The position numbers and the translations under genes are program-made. A stretch of 64,000 nucleotides of DNA from Rhodospirillaceae bacterium. Lineage in GTDB: Bacteria; Pseudomonadota; Alphaproteobacteria; MPNO01; UBA2964. The stretch is from contig PBIN01000004.1 of assembly GCA_002720855.1 (NCBI GenBank), positions 62,001 to 126,000 of the forward strand, given 5' to 3'. The notes below the pieces were generated by a model. The model saw only the letters and a program-made list of their open reading frames with translations. It did not search any database and was not told where the DNA came from. Position 1 is the first letter of the stretch, and each line of letters begins with the position of its first letter. Of the stretch, positions 34,489 to 43,182 are shown in pieces.

Positions 34489-35709
34489 TCATTCCAGCGC
34501 CGAGCGCATGGATCGCCAGCGTGGCACGATCCAAACCAACACGGGAATGCACAGAATGACGGCGCCAGAAATAAAAGCCAACTGCAGGCCGAACTGATCA
34601 CCCGAATATCCCAAAAGAAGCGCTCCAAATGCAGGCGCGCCACGGTGAAGCATCCCGTAAAGGCTCAGCACCCGTCCTCGCATCGCGCCTTCGACGGCGT
34701 GCTGCATAAGTGTTTGAACGCCAGTACCCGTCAGGATAATGGAACTGCCCGCGATAAAGGAACCGATCAGGCCAAGCCATAGATGTTCGGTCGCACACAT
34801 GACTATGACACCCAGCGGCCCAACGAGCAGTGCGGAAAGCGTAATGTTCGTTAGGCCTTCAATACGGCCGCGCATCCCAAGCCAAACTGCTGAAACTACC
34901 GCGCCACCCCCGCCAGCAGCGGCAAGCTGGGCAAATCCATTTACACCGGAATTGAAAACATCGTCGGCCAGACCGGGTAGCAGGTCTAAAATTGATTTTA
35001 CACTAACGGCTAATACTGTCAGCACGACAAGCATGGGACCAATGCCGGGGTGCTTAGCGGCATAGCGGATGCCTTCAATGGTTTGGGAGAACATACTTCT
35101 CTCCCGGCCGCTGGATTCGTGACGGACAAGGCGGATGTTCATCAAGCAAACCAGAAAAATGAAATACATTACGCTGTTAAATAAAAATGGGCCGACATTT
35201 CCCGTTACCGCAATCAGACCGGCAGCTATCAACGGGCCAACAACCCGTGCTGTGTTATAAATCGCGGCATCACTTGCCACTGCAGAGGGCACAAATTGTG
35301 CTTCCAGAAGGTTGGGAACCATCGATAAGCGCGCTGCCGTCGCGAAGGCCATCGCTGTACCCAGCAACAATGTCAGAAAAAGTAAGGAATAAATATCGAT
35401 CCAGTCGGTGAAAACGAGAACAGTCAATACTACCGCCTGCAAAAAGGCGACCGTCTGGCTATAGAGAGATAGCTTACGGCGGTCCATGCGATCGGCAATT
35501 ACCCCGGCAATCGGTGTAAGAAGGACAGTGGGTATCAAGTCGGCAAAGGCTATCAACCCTACCCAGGTCGCTGAGTGCGTGAATTCCCAAGCCATCCAGC
35601 CGACCGCTGTACGCTGTGCCCACATGCCGACAAGCGAAATGCCTGCCCCGCTCATATAAATTGCAAAATTGCGCTGCGTCCACGCGCCTGCAAAGTGAGA
35701 AAATGCCAA
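34489..35709 (-). CDS. MFS transporter, MFS_3/EntS-like; first of three tandem paralogues
   Basis: The 406-residue membrane protein begins MAFSHFAGAWTQRNFAIYM and has the loop signature GVIADRMDRRKLS and a central MRGRVLSLYGMLHRG segment conserved in all three copies. Together with the next two genes it makes a run of 3.8 kb of paralogous transporters. It follows the small membrane protein by four bases, so the whole set appears to be transcribed with the CinA-type gene. Confidence 0.88.
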   Translation of the reverse strand: MAFSHFAGAWTQRNFAIYMSGAGISLVGMWAQRTAVGWMAWEFTHSATWVGLIAFADLIPTVLLTPIAGVIADRMDRRKLSLYSQTVAFLQAVVLTVLVFTDWIDIYSLLFLTLLLGTAMAFATAARLSMVPNLLEAQFVPSAVASDAAIYNTARVVGPLIAAGLIAVTGNVGPFLFNSVMYFIFLVCLMNIRLVRHESSGRERSMFSQTIEGIRYAAKHPGIGPMLVVLTVLAVSVKSILDLLPGLADDVFNSGVNGFAQLAAAGGGGAVVSAVWLGMRGRIEGLTNITLSALLVGPLGVIVMCATEHLWLGLIGSFIAGSSIILTGTGVQTLMQHAVEGAMRGRVLSLYGMLHRGAPAFGALLLGYSGDQFGLQLAFISGAVILCIPVLVWIVPRWRSMRSALE

Positions 35710-35713
35710 GGTG

Positions 35714-35905
35714 TCAACCGCCTTTAGACTGCGCGATCAGAAACATGGAGATCGCCGCGAGCAGGAGACCGATATTGAGCGGCCAGAATCCTTTGCGGCG
35801 ATTGGCGTCATCAATATTCTGGTTCCGCAGGACGGTGATGCCACGCCAAATGAAGACGCAGCCGACGCCGAATACGGCCCCAAGTATCGTCGCGTCCCAA
35901 TCCAT
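35714..35905 (-). CDS. Small two-helix membrane protein, unknown function
   Basis: The 63-residue protein has two hydrophobic stretches (about 5-21 and 43-58) joined by a charged loop with DDANRRKGFWPLN. Its ATG directly follows the TAA of the CinA-type gene with no gap, and the MFS gene begins four bases after its end. This close packing supports a real gene. No family was recognised. Confidence 0.65.
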   Translation of the reverse strand: MDWDATILGAVFGVGCVFIWRGITVLRNQNIDDANRRKGFWPLNIGLLLAAISMFLIAQSKGG

Positions 35906-36700
35906 TTATTCTGGCTCGGCCGAGGCTTGCGCCGTTTCCGGGTCTTCTTCCACAGGGTTTCCACCGAGATCGCGCATGGCCTGCATAGTCTCTGCATGCG
36001 CCTGATCGAGTTGTTCGGCATCTCTGCCGCGCAAAACAACTGACACCATAAAGCGTCTGTCGTCCCGCATTTGAGGATAACTGCCGATATCGATATCCGG
36101 ATATCTGTCCTGAAGCGCTGTAAGCGCATCGGCGATTGTTCCTTCCCCAAGATCCATAGCCAATCCACGCGCCAAAACTTTTGAGCCACCATCGAGGTGC
36201 TTTTTCGCCTCATCGAACATCGTCTGCATGATCCGGGGCACTCCGGCCATAACAAATACGTTTTCAATCTTGTAACCGGGCGCAGCGCTGATTTCATTTT
36301 TGAGAAGAACGGCCCCCTCGGGAAAGGTTGCCATGCGAAGCCGTGCATCATTCATAACTTCACCCCGTGCTTCCACGCGCTCGGTCATCAGGGCTACTGT
36401 TTCTGCATCCTGATACATGCCAACACCAAACGCTGCTGCGACGCATTCCGATGTAATGTCATCATGTGTGGGGCCGATGCCGCCCGTCGTAAATACGTAG
36501 TCGTATTCGGCACGCGCCTTATTGATAAGGTCGATGATCGTATCGGGAACATCGGGAATAACGTGCGCCGCACCAAGTTGAATACCCTGCTCGTTCAGGC
36601 CCTTCGCGATGTAGGCTAGGTTCTTGTCCTGTGTCCGGCCTGAGAGCAACTCATTGCCGATCAGTATAAGACAGGCTTGTACAATTTTTGACTCAGCCAT
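35906..36700 (-). CDS. CinA N-terminal (molybdopterin-binding, MoCF-like) domain protein
   Basis: The 264-residue protein has the MoCF/CinA-N fold: ACLILIGNELLSGRTQDKN near the start, the YDYVFTTGGIGPTHDDIT block around residue 66, and PEGAVLLKNEISAAPGYKIE. It lacks the C-terminal amidase half (PncC) of full CinA, as many proteobacterial versions do. Members may act as NMN/nicotinamide or FAD/ADP-ribose hydrolases; the role of this short type is unsettled. ATG 36700 was chosen because the family begins there; 57 more bases are open upstream. It heads the operon that includes the three MFS genes. Confidence 0.87.
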   Translation of the reverse strand: MAESKIVQACLILIGNELLSGRTQDKNLAYIAKGLNEQGIQLGAAHVIPDVPDTIIDLINKARAEYDYVFTTGGIGPTHDDITSECVAAAFGVGMYQDAETVALMTERVEARGEVMNDARLRMATFPEGAVLLKNEISAAPGYKIENVFVMAGVPRIMQTMFDEAKKHLDGGSKVLARGLAMDLGEGTIADALTALQDRYPDIDIGSYPQMRDDRRFMVSVVLRGRDAEQLDQAHAETMQAMRDLGGNPVEEDPETAQASAEPE

Positions 36701-36837
36701 CTTTTCTGGTCCCGTTTGTGATGCGCCTTGTATAGCGCGCTGAAACGGAACTTGCACCCCTGAGACGCGGTGCTCTCAGGTTTCAGAATGATTGATTTTT
36801 CCCTAGTGTAGAATTCAGAAAACACAGGGGAATTGAT

Positions 36838-37734
36838 ATGGAAAGTAAAGGACAACGGCTCCGCAAACTCATCGAAGCTCCCGAAATCCTTATATGTCCG
36901 GGCGTGTATGACGGGTTCAGCGTGCGAATGGCAGCGAAGTACGGGTATGGCACTGCCGTTATCTCTGGTGCCGGCGTGTCGGAATGCCATTTGGGTTGGG
37001 CCGACAAAGGCATTATGGGATATGAGGAGAATGTCCGCGTATGCCGTGCACTCGCCGATTGTTCGGAAGATCTTCTGCTTCAGGCCGATGCCGATACGGG
37101 TTATGGCAATGCGGTCAATGTTCATTTTGTCGTTCGAGGCTTCGAGGCCGCCGGCATGGCGGCGGTGATGATCGAGGATCAGGTTTGGCCAAAGAGATGC
37201 GGTCACCTGCAGGGCAAATCGGTAATCCCCGCCGATGAAATGGTCGACAAAGTCAAGGCCGCGGTCGACGGACGCCGCGATGATAAATTTGTCATCAAAG
37301 CACGTACTGATGCCGCCGGACCGCTCGGAATTAACGCGGCGATTGATCGCATGAATATGTATGCAGAAGCCGGTGCCGATGTGCTATTTGCCGATGCGCT
37401 GCTTTCCGAAGAAGACATCGCCAATGCAGCAGCGAGTGTGCCAAAACCGCTAACCGTGAATATGGGGCTTGGTCTTCTGTTCCGTGGCACAACGCCGTTG
37501 ATCCATCCCAAGCGACTGCAGGAGATGGGTGTCGCTATGGTCAGCTACCCAAGGCTGATGTCGACCGGTGCTGTTCGGGGCATGGCAAATGCGATGGATG
37601 CGCTTGGCGAGATGATCGAGGGCGACGAACCGATTGAACGACCTGACCTGCTCGTGCCGTTTAAGGACCTCAACAGCCTCGTTGGAATTGATTATCTTGA
37701 TGAGCTGGAAGACCGATACGCGGCCAAGGATTAA
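36838..37734 (+). CDS. Isocitrate lyase / PEP mutase family protein
   Basis: The 298-residue TIM-barrel enzyme shows ILICPGVYDGFSVRMAAKYG at about 17-36, QADADTGYGNAVNV (metal-binding Asp residues) near 80-93, and IEDQVWPKRCGHLQGK near 110-125, where the catalytic Cys sits as in isocitrate and methylisocitrate lyase. Family members cleave or rearrange C-C or C-P bonds (methylisocitrate lyase, oxaloacetate hydrolase, PEP mutase, carboxyPEP mutase). The start at 36838 has an AGGGGAA site. No partner genes of propionate or phosphonate metabolism are adjacent, so the substrate stays open. Confidence 0.88.
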   Translation: MESKGQRLRKLIEAPEILICPGVYDGFSVRMAAKYGYGTAVISGAGVSECHLGWADKGIMGYEENVRVCRALADCSEDLLLQADADTGYGNAVNVHFVVRGFEAAGMAAVMIEDQVWPKRCGHLQGKSVIPADEMVDKVKAAVDGRRDDKFVIKARTDAAGPLGINAAIDRMNMYAEAGADVLFADALLSEEDIANAAASVPKPLTVNMGLGLLFRGTTPLIHPKRLQEMGVAMVSYPRLMSTGAVRGMANAMDALGEMIEGDEPIERPDLLVPFKDLNSLVGIDYLDELEDRYAAKD

Positions 37735-37813
37735 GCGGCGGATTAGACGTCTTTTCCAAGGTTGTCACCCGACGCTATAGTCACAAAACAGTAGAAATTT
37801 AGGGCATAAAATT

Positions 37814-38947
37814 GTGACCGAGACACCCGATCAACCTGAAAACGTGGCTGAACCTGGTGCCGAAGATGGCGCAGCACCTGCCGAAGAAATGCAAGTCGAG
37901 TATTCTGTGTCAGCGGGTCTCGCACAGCGGCTGGCCCGGCACACCATTTCGCTCGCGGTAACGTCGTATCAATCGGGCCTGCTCTATTGCATTGGTCTCA
38001 ATGCGCAGGGCGGGATAAACGTTCATCAGACGGCGATGCCCAAACCGATGGGGTTATGTCTGGACGGGGAGACCGGTCTTGCCATGACCGCCGGATATCA
38101 AATCATGAGATTTGAGAACGTACTGCAACCGGATCAGCGCATTAATGAGACATTTGACGCATGCTTTGTTCCTCGACGGTTTCATGTGACAGGCCAGCTG
38201 GATGCGCATGATGTCGGTATTGATGAAGATGGCCGCGTAATATTCGTGAACACGCGTTACAATTGCCTGGCGACGACGTCCGCTCGCCACAGTTTTGAAC
38301 CGATCTGGCGGCCGTCCTTTATCTCCGCATTGGTCAATGAGGATCGTTGCCATCTCAACGGCCTCGCTATGGAGAATGGCAAGCCACGATACGCAACGGC
38401 GGTTTCACGATCCGATACCATCGATGGGTGGCGTGACCGGCGGTCAGACGGTGGTGTGGTCATTGATATCGAAACCAATGAGATCGTTTGCGAGGGACTG
38501 TCGATGCCCCATTCGCCGCGACTTTACCGCGACGACTTGTGGGTTCTAAATTCGGGCACGGGCGAGCTCGGAAAGATATCCGGGCTTGAGACCGGTAAAG
38601 GTACATTTGAGCCCCGAGCCTTTTGCCCGGGTTTCCTGCGTGGCCTGACGTTCCATGGTAACTTTGCTTTCGTAGGGCTGTCGAAACCCCGCTACAAGCG
38701 TTTCGAAGGCCTTGCGCTCGACCAACGGCTACAAGATGCAGATTCGGAACCCTGGTGCGGCATCCAAATCATCGACCTCGCTTCAGGGACCTGCGTAGAC
38801 TGGTTCCGTATCGATGGTGCAGTCGGCGAACTTTATGATGTTGAAGTTATTCCCAACGGCGTCTGGCCGATGGCCGTACCACCCTGGTCAAATGAAGCGG
38901 CAGAGCTGATCACGCTCGCACCTGAGCACTCAAATACCAACCAATAA
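37814..38947 (+). CDS. TIGR03032 family protein (DUF4915, beta-propeller-like)
   Basis: The 377-residue protein matches the TIGR03032 family: the start of the core SLAVTSYQSGLLYCIGLNAQ, DEDGRVIFVNTRYNCLAT, EDRCHLNGLAMENGKPRYAT, and LSMPHSPRLYRDDLWVLNSG. These features occur in order. Function is unknown; the repeats suggest a propeller. A 25-residue acidic tail precedes the core and no signal peptide is seen. The start is GTG at 37814. The next gene runs in the opposite direction and ends 17 bases later, and its product is a TIGR02466-type dioxygenase. Confidence 0.88.
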   Translation: MTETPDQPENVAEPGAEDGAAPAEEMQVEYSVSAGLAQRLARHTISLAVTSYQSGLLYCIGLNAQGGINVHQTAMPKPMGLCLDGETGLAMTAGYQIMRFENVLQPDQRINETFDACFVPRRFHVTGQLDAHDVGIDEDGRVIFVNTRYNCLATTSARHSFEPIWRPSFISALVNEDRCHLNGLAMENGKPRYATAVSRSDTIDGWRDRRSDGGVVIDIETNEIVCEGLSMPHSPRLYRDDLWVLNSGTGELGKISGLETGKGTFEPRAFCPGFLRGLTFHGNFAFVGLSKPRYKRFEGLALDQRLQDADSEPWCGIQIIDLASGTCVDWFRIDGAVGELYDVEVIPNGVWPMAVPPWSNEAAELITLAPEHSNTNQ

Positions 38948-38964
38948 AGAAATGGTAGAGAATT

Positions 38965-39651
38965 CTATCGCGCAACTGTAGCGGCGACCGCCTGTCTGAT
39001 CGATGCCGGCGCGGGTTTTGGGGCTGCCGGCTTGGCAGCAACCACTTCGGCTTCAAGGTTAAAGGCAATCGAAATACGTTCACCTTTGCCAATGAACGGG
39101 TTGACGAAATGGTTAAGCCAGCCCGGCCACAGCAAGAGCAGACCTGACTCCGGACAAATCCGTTCCTTGCCACCATGAAGGTTACCCGGACGCGGGTCTT
39201 GGAACTCGATCCAGCCATTAAAATCTGGCTCAGGTTCAGGTTCTCCTATGCATACATAGTAGCATCCGGACCAAACGGCTCCTGGATGATTGTGGATTTT
39301 ATTGTAGCCGCCGTCGCGAATTACATTCGCCCAACAACCGCCAAATAGTTTGACGTCTATTTCGCCTTCAATTCCCGGCGGCAACATACTGGCCGTCATA
39401 TCGCGGCCAGCCTCCATAATAGCTGTTTCCAACACGCGAACTTCCGGCTCTGCCCATTCGAGAAGATCAGCACTGGAATGCCACCCTCCTACATTACTCG
39501 CGGTGAGCCCGTCGCTTATACGCTCGCGTTCGAGGACGATGTCTCGAAGACGATCATTCAGCTGTTGAACGTCTGGCAGCGTCCGCTGCATCATCACGGT
39601 CGGAAAAACCTGTCGTAAATCGCCTTGGTTCATAGAACCCCGCTGCCCCAT
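38965..39651 (-). CDS. TIGR02466 family putative 2-oxoglutarate/Fe(II) oxygenase
   Basis: The 228-residue protein matches TIGR02466. It has NVIRDGGYNKIHNHPGAVW (His-x-Asn-His at about 116-119), the ECYYV-like strand SGCYYVCIGEP, and the distal GWLNHFVNPFIGKGERISIAFN with the second His and the Arg. Such proteins are predicted to be Fe(II)/2OG oxygenases with uncharacterised substrates. A second Met at residue 7 (39633) is an equally possible start. The C-terminal tail is rich in Ala, Pro and Lys. The convergent TIGR03032 gene may be functionally linked. Confidence 0.8.
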   Translation of the reverse strand: MGQRGSMNQGDLRQVFPTVMMQRTLPDVQQLNDRLRDIVLERERISDGLTASNVGGWHSSADLLEWAEPEVRVLETAIMEAGRDMTASMLPPGIEGEIDVKLFGGCWANVIRDGGYNKIHNHPGAVWSGCYYVCIGEPEPEPDFNGWIEFQDPRPGNLHGGKERICPESGLLLLWPGWLNHFVNPFIGKGERISIAFNLEAEVVAAKPAAPKPAPASIRQAVAATVAR

Positions 39652-39924
39652 TCACGCCATAACCGCGGCGCCGTTATGCAATCGTGATCATAACTCACAG
39701 TCACGTGATTGCGGGGACTATACAGGGAATACCTTAGAAATCACAAGGATATCGAAACTTCATAAAAGTCACTGCTGCAATTTAAAAACCGTTATTGTCG
39801 CGCCAATAGCTTGCTGATGTGGCATAATCATGCGATTGAGCAACAAAATGGTAAGCTTCAGCACGCTAATTTCTTCTTTTTCGTGTTGAATTGCGGAATT
39901 ACCAAGAGGTAGACGGGTCGAGAC

Positions 39925-40716
39925 GTGGAAGGATCATTGATTACCATTCATACCGACGAAGATTTCGAGGCGATGAGGCGTGCAGGAAAGCTCGCTGCCG
40001 AAGTCCTCGATTTCATAGCACCCCACGTCGTGCCCGGAGTAACAACCGGCGCTCTCGATCAGCTCTGCCATGATTACATTATCGAGCATAACGCCATCCC
40101 ATCGCCGTTAAACTATCGCGGTTTTCCAAAGTCCATCTGCACTTCAATCAACCATGTTGTCTGTCATGGCATCCCCGGTGAGAAGATTTTGCGCAATGGC
40201 GATATTGTGAATATCGATATTACTGTGACATTGGATGGCTGGCATGGCGATACCAGCCGGATGTTTCCGGTTGGCAATGTGGGCGTAAAGGCCAGACGTC
40301 TAATGGATGTCACTTATGAAGCATTGATGCGGGGTATTGAGGTTGTCCGTCCCGGAGCCACAGTTGGCGATATCGGTCACGCGATTCAGAGCTTTGTCGA
40401 AAAAAAGCGCTTCTCGGTGGTCCGCGACTTCTGCGGTCATGGGCTAGGCCGCGTATTTCATGCGCCACCCAGTATCTTGCATTATGGCGTACCCGATGAA
40501 GGGCCGGAAATTCGCGAAGGCATGTTTTTCACCATCGAACCGATGATCAATGCGGGACGATATGAAACAAAAATCCTGTCTGATGGCTGGACAGCGGTGA
40601 CCAAGGACCGGTCTCTCTCAGCGCAGTTCGAACATTCGATCGGCGTTACAAAAGATGGGCATGAAATCTTCACCACCTCGCCCGCCGGTCTAAACCAACC
40701 GCCGTATAACGTTTAA
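39925..40716 (+). CDS. map: Methionyl aminopeptidase, type I
   Basis: The 263-residue enzyme removes the initiator Met from nascent proteins. Type I landmarks are all present: ALDQLCHDYIIEHNAIPSPL, the metal-binding Asp in IVNIDITVTLDGWHGDTSRM, His in CGHGLGRVFH, Glu in FTIEPMIN, and the last Glu in FEHSIGVTKDG. The start is GTG 39925. It is followed 71 bases downstream by radC, an adjacency common in alphaproteobacteria. The 273-base gap before it holds the promoter region and an imperfect inverted repeat around 39676-39711. Confidence 0.95.
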   Translation: MEGSLITIHTDEDFEAMRRAGKLAAEVLDFIAPHVVPGVTTGALDQLCHDYIIEHNAIPSPLNYRGFPKSICTSINHVVCHGIPGEKILRNGDIVNIDITVTLDGWHGDTSRMFPVGNVGVKARRLMDVTYEALMRGIEVVRPGATVGDIGHAIQSFVEKKRFSVVRDFCGHGLGRVFHAPPSILHYGVPDEGPEIREGMFFTIEPMINAGRYETKILSDGWTAVTKDRSLSAQFEHSIGVTKDGHEIFTTSPAGLNQPPYNV

Positions 40717-40787
40717 GGATCAAGCCTCTTCCTGACACCCGCTCTCAACGCTAAGCTGTTTCCAGATAGCTTATTTCGCGGAAAAAT

Positions 40788-41474
40788 ATGGCTCAGGAAA
40801 AACCTTCTGATCAAAAGGGTCACCGGCAGCGGCTCCGGCAGCGATTTGTCGAGGCGGGCCCCGGGTCACTGGCAGATTACGAGATGCTGGAACTATTGCT
40901 GTTCCATGCCATTCCGCGTCGAGACACCAAGCCCACGGCCAAACGGCTTATCGAGAGGTTCGGGTCCTATGCCGCGGTTCTGCGAGCCGACGTGAAGGCA
41001 CTTAGCCAGGTCAAAGGCGTTGGAGAGACTACCTCGATCATGTTGAAATCCGTCGCAGATGCCGCCGAACGTTTGGCCCGCGATGAAGTCATGGACCGGA
41101 TTGTCCTAAGCAGCTGGGATGAGCTGATGGATTATCTCAAGATCAGTATGGCGCGGCAGGAAACTGAACGATTTCGCATCCTATTTCTGGATGTCAAAAA
41201 TGCGTTGATCGCTGATGAAGAGCAGCAGACCGGAACGGTCAATCATGCTCCGGTTTACCCGCGAGAAGTTATCAAACGCGCTCTAGAACTTGGCGCCAGT
41301 GCCTTGATCTTGATCCACAACCATCCGTCGGGCATTCCCGATCCATCCCCGGCAGATATCGATATGACCCGTAAAGTTGAGGAGGCTGGCGAACAGCTGG
41401 GCGTTCGTCTGCACGATCACATCATCGTCGCGCGAGAAGGCACATTCAGCATGCGTGCAGAGGGATTGATATAG
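40788..41474 (+). CDS. radC: RadC family JAB-domain protein
   Basis: The 228-residue protein has an N-terminal helix-hairpin-helix part (KALSQVKGVGETTSIML) and a C-terminal JAB/MPN domain with the metal motif HNHPSGIPDPSPADID and LHDHIIVAREGTFSMRAEGL. The cellular role of RadC is still debated despite its name. Its last 269 bases (41206-41474) are repeated at 43835-44103 with about 87 percent identity, so this 3' end may be of foreign origin. Normal length for the family. Confidence 0.93.
   Translation: MAQEKPSDQKGHRQRLRQRFVEAGPGSLADYEMLELLLFHAIPRRDTKPTAKRLIERFGSYAAVLRADVKALSQVKGVGETTSIMLKSVADAAERLARDEVMDRIVLSSWDELMDYLKISMARQETERFRILFLDVKNALIADEEQQTGTVNHAPVYPREVIKRALELGASALILIHNHPSGIPDPSPADIDMTRKVEEAGEQLGVRLHDHIIVAREGTFSMRAEGLI
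41206..41474 (+). repeat. radC 3' repeat, copy 1 (intact gene)
   Basis: The 269-base segment aligns without gaps to 43835-44103. I counted about 33 mismatches by eye, about 28 of them synonymous. It starts at the shared TGATC and ends at the TAG stop. Both copies point the same way and bracket the lipid cassette. Confidence 0.88.
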
Positions 41475-41478
41475 ACTG

Positions 41479-41607
41479 ATGTCGGTTTTTACCTATTCAG
41501 ATTACAAAACAATGACTGGTGCGGCGCCTGTGCCAAAACTATTTGAGTTGCAGACGGGCCGCCCTAACGGAAATGGAGAAAAAATTGGAGCCAATCCTAT
41601 CGATTAG
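41479..41607 (+). other. Short unassigned frame of 42 codons
   Basis: An ATG five bases after the radC stop opens a 42-codon frame (MSVFTYSDYKTMTGAAP...) ending at TAG 41605-41607. It has no clear ribosome site and I recognise no family. It lies at the left edge of the inserted cassette and could be a remnant of a longer gene or chance. Confidence 0.2.
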
Positions 41608-41619
41608 AAAGGCTAGACT

Positions 41620-42234
41620 ATGGTGAGCGTGTATGATCTCAAGCCGCGCTTCCAGGATGTCCTGCGCCCATTATGCAAAGGACTCGCCAAACTAGGCGTC
41701 ACCGCCAATCAAGTTACTATTGTCGCAGTCATCCTTTCCGCAATCCAAGGACTTTGGATCATTATCGATCCTAGTTCCCCGTTGCCCTATTTGGTTATGC
41801 CTGTCGTTCTTTTTATTCGCATGGCCCTGAATGCAATTGATGGGATGCTCGCCCGCGAGTTCGATATGAAAACCCCACTTGGCGGCATCCTGAACGAAAT
41901 GGGAGATGTAATTTCCGATACGGTTCTATATCTGCCACTTGCACTGCATCCTTCAGTTCCATTGTGGCCTCTCGTGGTTGTCGTCTGCCTGAGCATAATG
42001 GTGGAAATGATCGGCGTCATAGGCGTGCAGGTGGGTGCCAGCCGAAGATATGACGGTCCATTTGGAAAAAGCGATCGCGCCTTTGTATTCGGACTCGGTG
42101 GGATTTTCCTCGGGCTCGGCATTATGAATGCAACCTGGGCATTCTGGTGTCTCGTGGCGGCAGGGGTTTTCTCGGTTGTGACAATTATTAATCGCGGACA
42201 CAAAACGATTACGGAATTGGCAGCCGATGATTAA
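41620..42234 (+). CDS. CDP-alcohol phosphatidyltransferase (YnbA-like)
   Basis: The 204-residue membrane protein transfers a phosphatidyl group from a CDP-activated lipid to an alcohol. The family signature is present as NAIDGMLAREFDMKTPLGG followed by NEMGDVISD. The first Asp of the usual DxxDG is Asn, as I recall for YnbA-type members. Five to six hydrophobic helices are seen. It is the first gene of a three-gene lipid cassette with a CdsA-like gene overlapping it by eight bases and a PlsC-like gene. The cassette looks more AT-rich than map and radC. Confidence 0.87.
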   Translation: MVSVYDLKPRFQDVLRPLCKGLAKLGVTANQVTIVAVILSAIQGLWIIIDPSSPLPYLVMPVVLFIRMALNAIDGMLAREFDMKTPLGGILNEMGDVISDTVLYLPLALHPSVPLWPLVVVVCLSIMVEMIGVIGVQVGASRRYDGPFGKSDRAFVFGLGGIFLGLGIMNATWAFWCLVAAGVFSVVTIINRGHKTITELAADD

Positions 42235-43182
42235 TGCCATTCCGGATACCGTTCTTGTAACTTTGATCAGTCTTTACGCGATTTTGGCGCTGGCCTCTGT
42301 CATAAATTTCACGCTTAAACGAATTAAGCCAGACAGAGACTATCGAGAGCTTACGCAAAGAACGAATTCGTGGTGGATCATGATCACGATATTCGCGATT
42401 GCGATTATCGCCGACCGCGTCATCGCGATTATATTTCTTGGATTTGTCAGTTTTCTGGCGCTCAAGGAATATTTTTCTCAAATACCAACACGCCGTGCTG
42501 ACCGACGGGTAATTTTTTGGGCATATTTGGCGATCCCGTTTCAATATTATTGGGTTCACGAATATTGGTACGGGATGTTCATTGTTTTTATTCCCGTTTG
42601 GGTCTTCCTATTTCTGCCCATGCGCATGTTGTTCTGGGCAAGACTGAAGGTTTCATACGAGCAGCGGGCACCCTTCATTGGGGACTAATGATCACGGTAT
42701 TTAATCTTAGTCATGCCGCGTATTTCCTTTCACTCCCGACCATCGACAAACCCGGCACCGGTAGCGTTGGCCTATTGCTGTTTCTGATAATTTTGACTCA
42801 ATTCAATGACGTAGCCCAATTTGTTTGGGGCAAATCCATTGGTGGCAAAAAGATCATTCCAAGCGTAAGCCCCGGCAAAACCTGGGCGGGTTTCATTGGT
42901 GGGGTAATCACAACCGCTTTTGCGGGATATCTGTTGGCGCCATATCTCACGCCCATCGTGGGTTGGCATCAGTTTGTCGCGGGTGCTGTGATCGCAATTG
43001 CTGGATTCCTCGGTGACATCACAGTGTCAGCCATTAAACGTGATCTTGGCGTAAAGGATTTCAGCAGCTTTATACCTGGCCATGGTGGTGTCCTTGACCG
43101 GGTTGACAGTCTTACTGTTAGCGCCCCGGTCTTTTTCCATCTCGTATTTTATTTCTACTACTGGCCAACGTTACAGACATGA
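42227..43182 (+). pseudogene. CDP-diacylglycerol synthase-like (YnbB/CdsA) gene with a frameshift
   Basis: The gene begins at ATG 42227 in one frame (RTNSWWIMITIFAIAI, then LPMRMLFWARL) and continues in another frame from about 42628 (GKTEGFIRAAGTLHWGLM to YWPTLQT). A single lost base near 42626-42631, for example a G giving RMVVLGKTEGF, would join both into a 318-residue CdsA-family protein. The C-terminal half carries the CDP-DAG synthase signature in SAIKRDLGVKDFSSFIPGHG with LDRVDSL. It would make CDP-diacylglycerol from phosphatidate and CTP at the membrane. As written it yields a truncated 153-residue protein; assembly error and real decay are both possible. Confidence 0.82.

Noticed and set aside
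39676-39711. Imperfect inverted repeat GCAATC...GATTGC upstream of map
   Set aside because: Arms are mismatched by an inserted GT and the spacing is wide; too weak to call as an operator.
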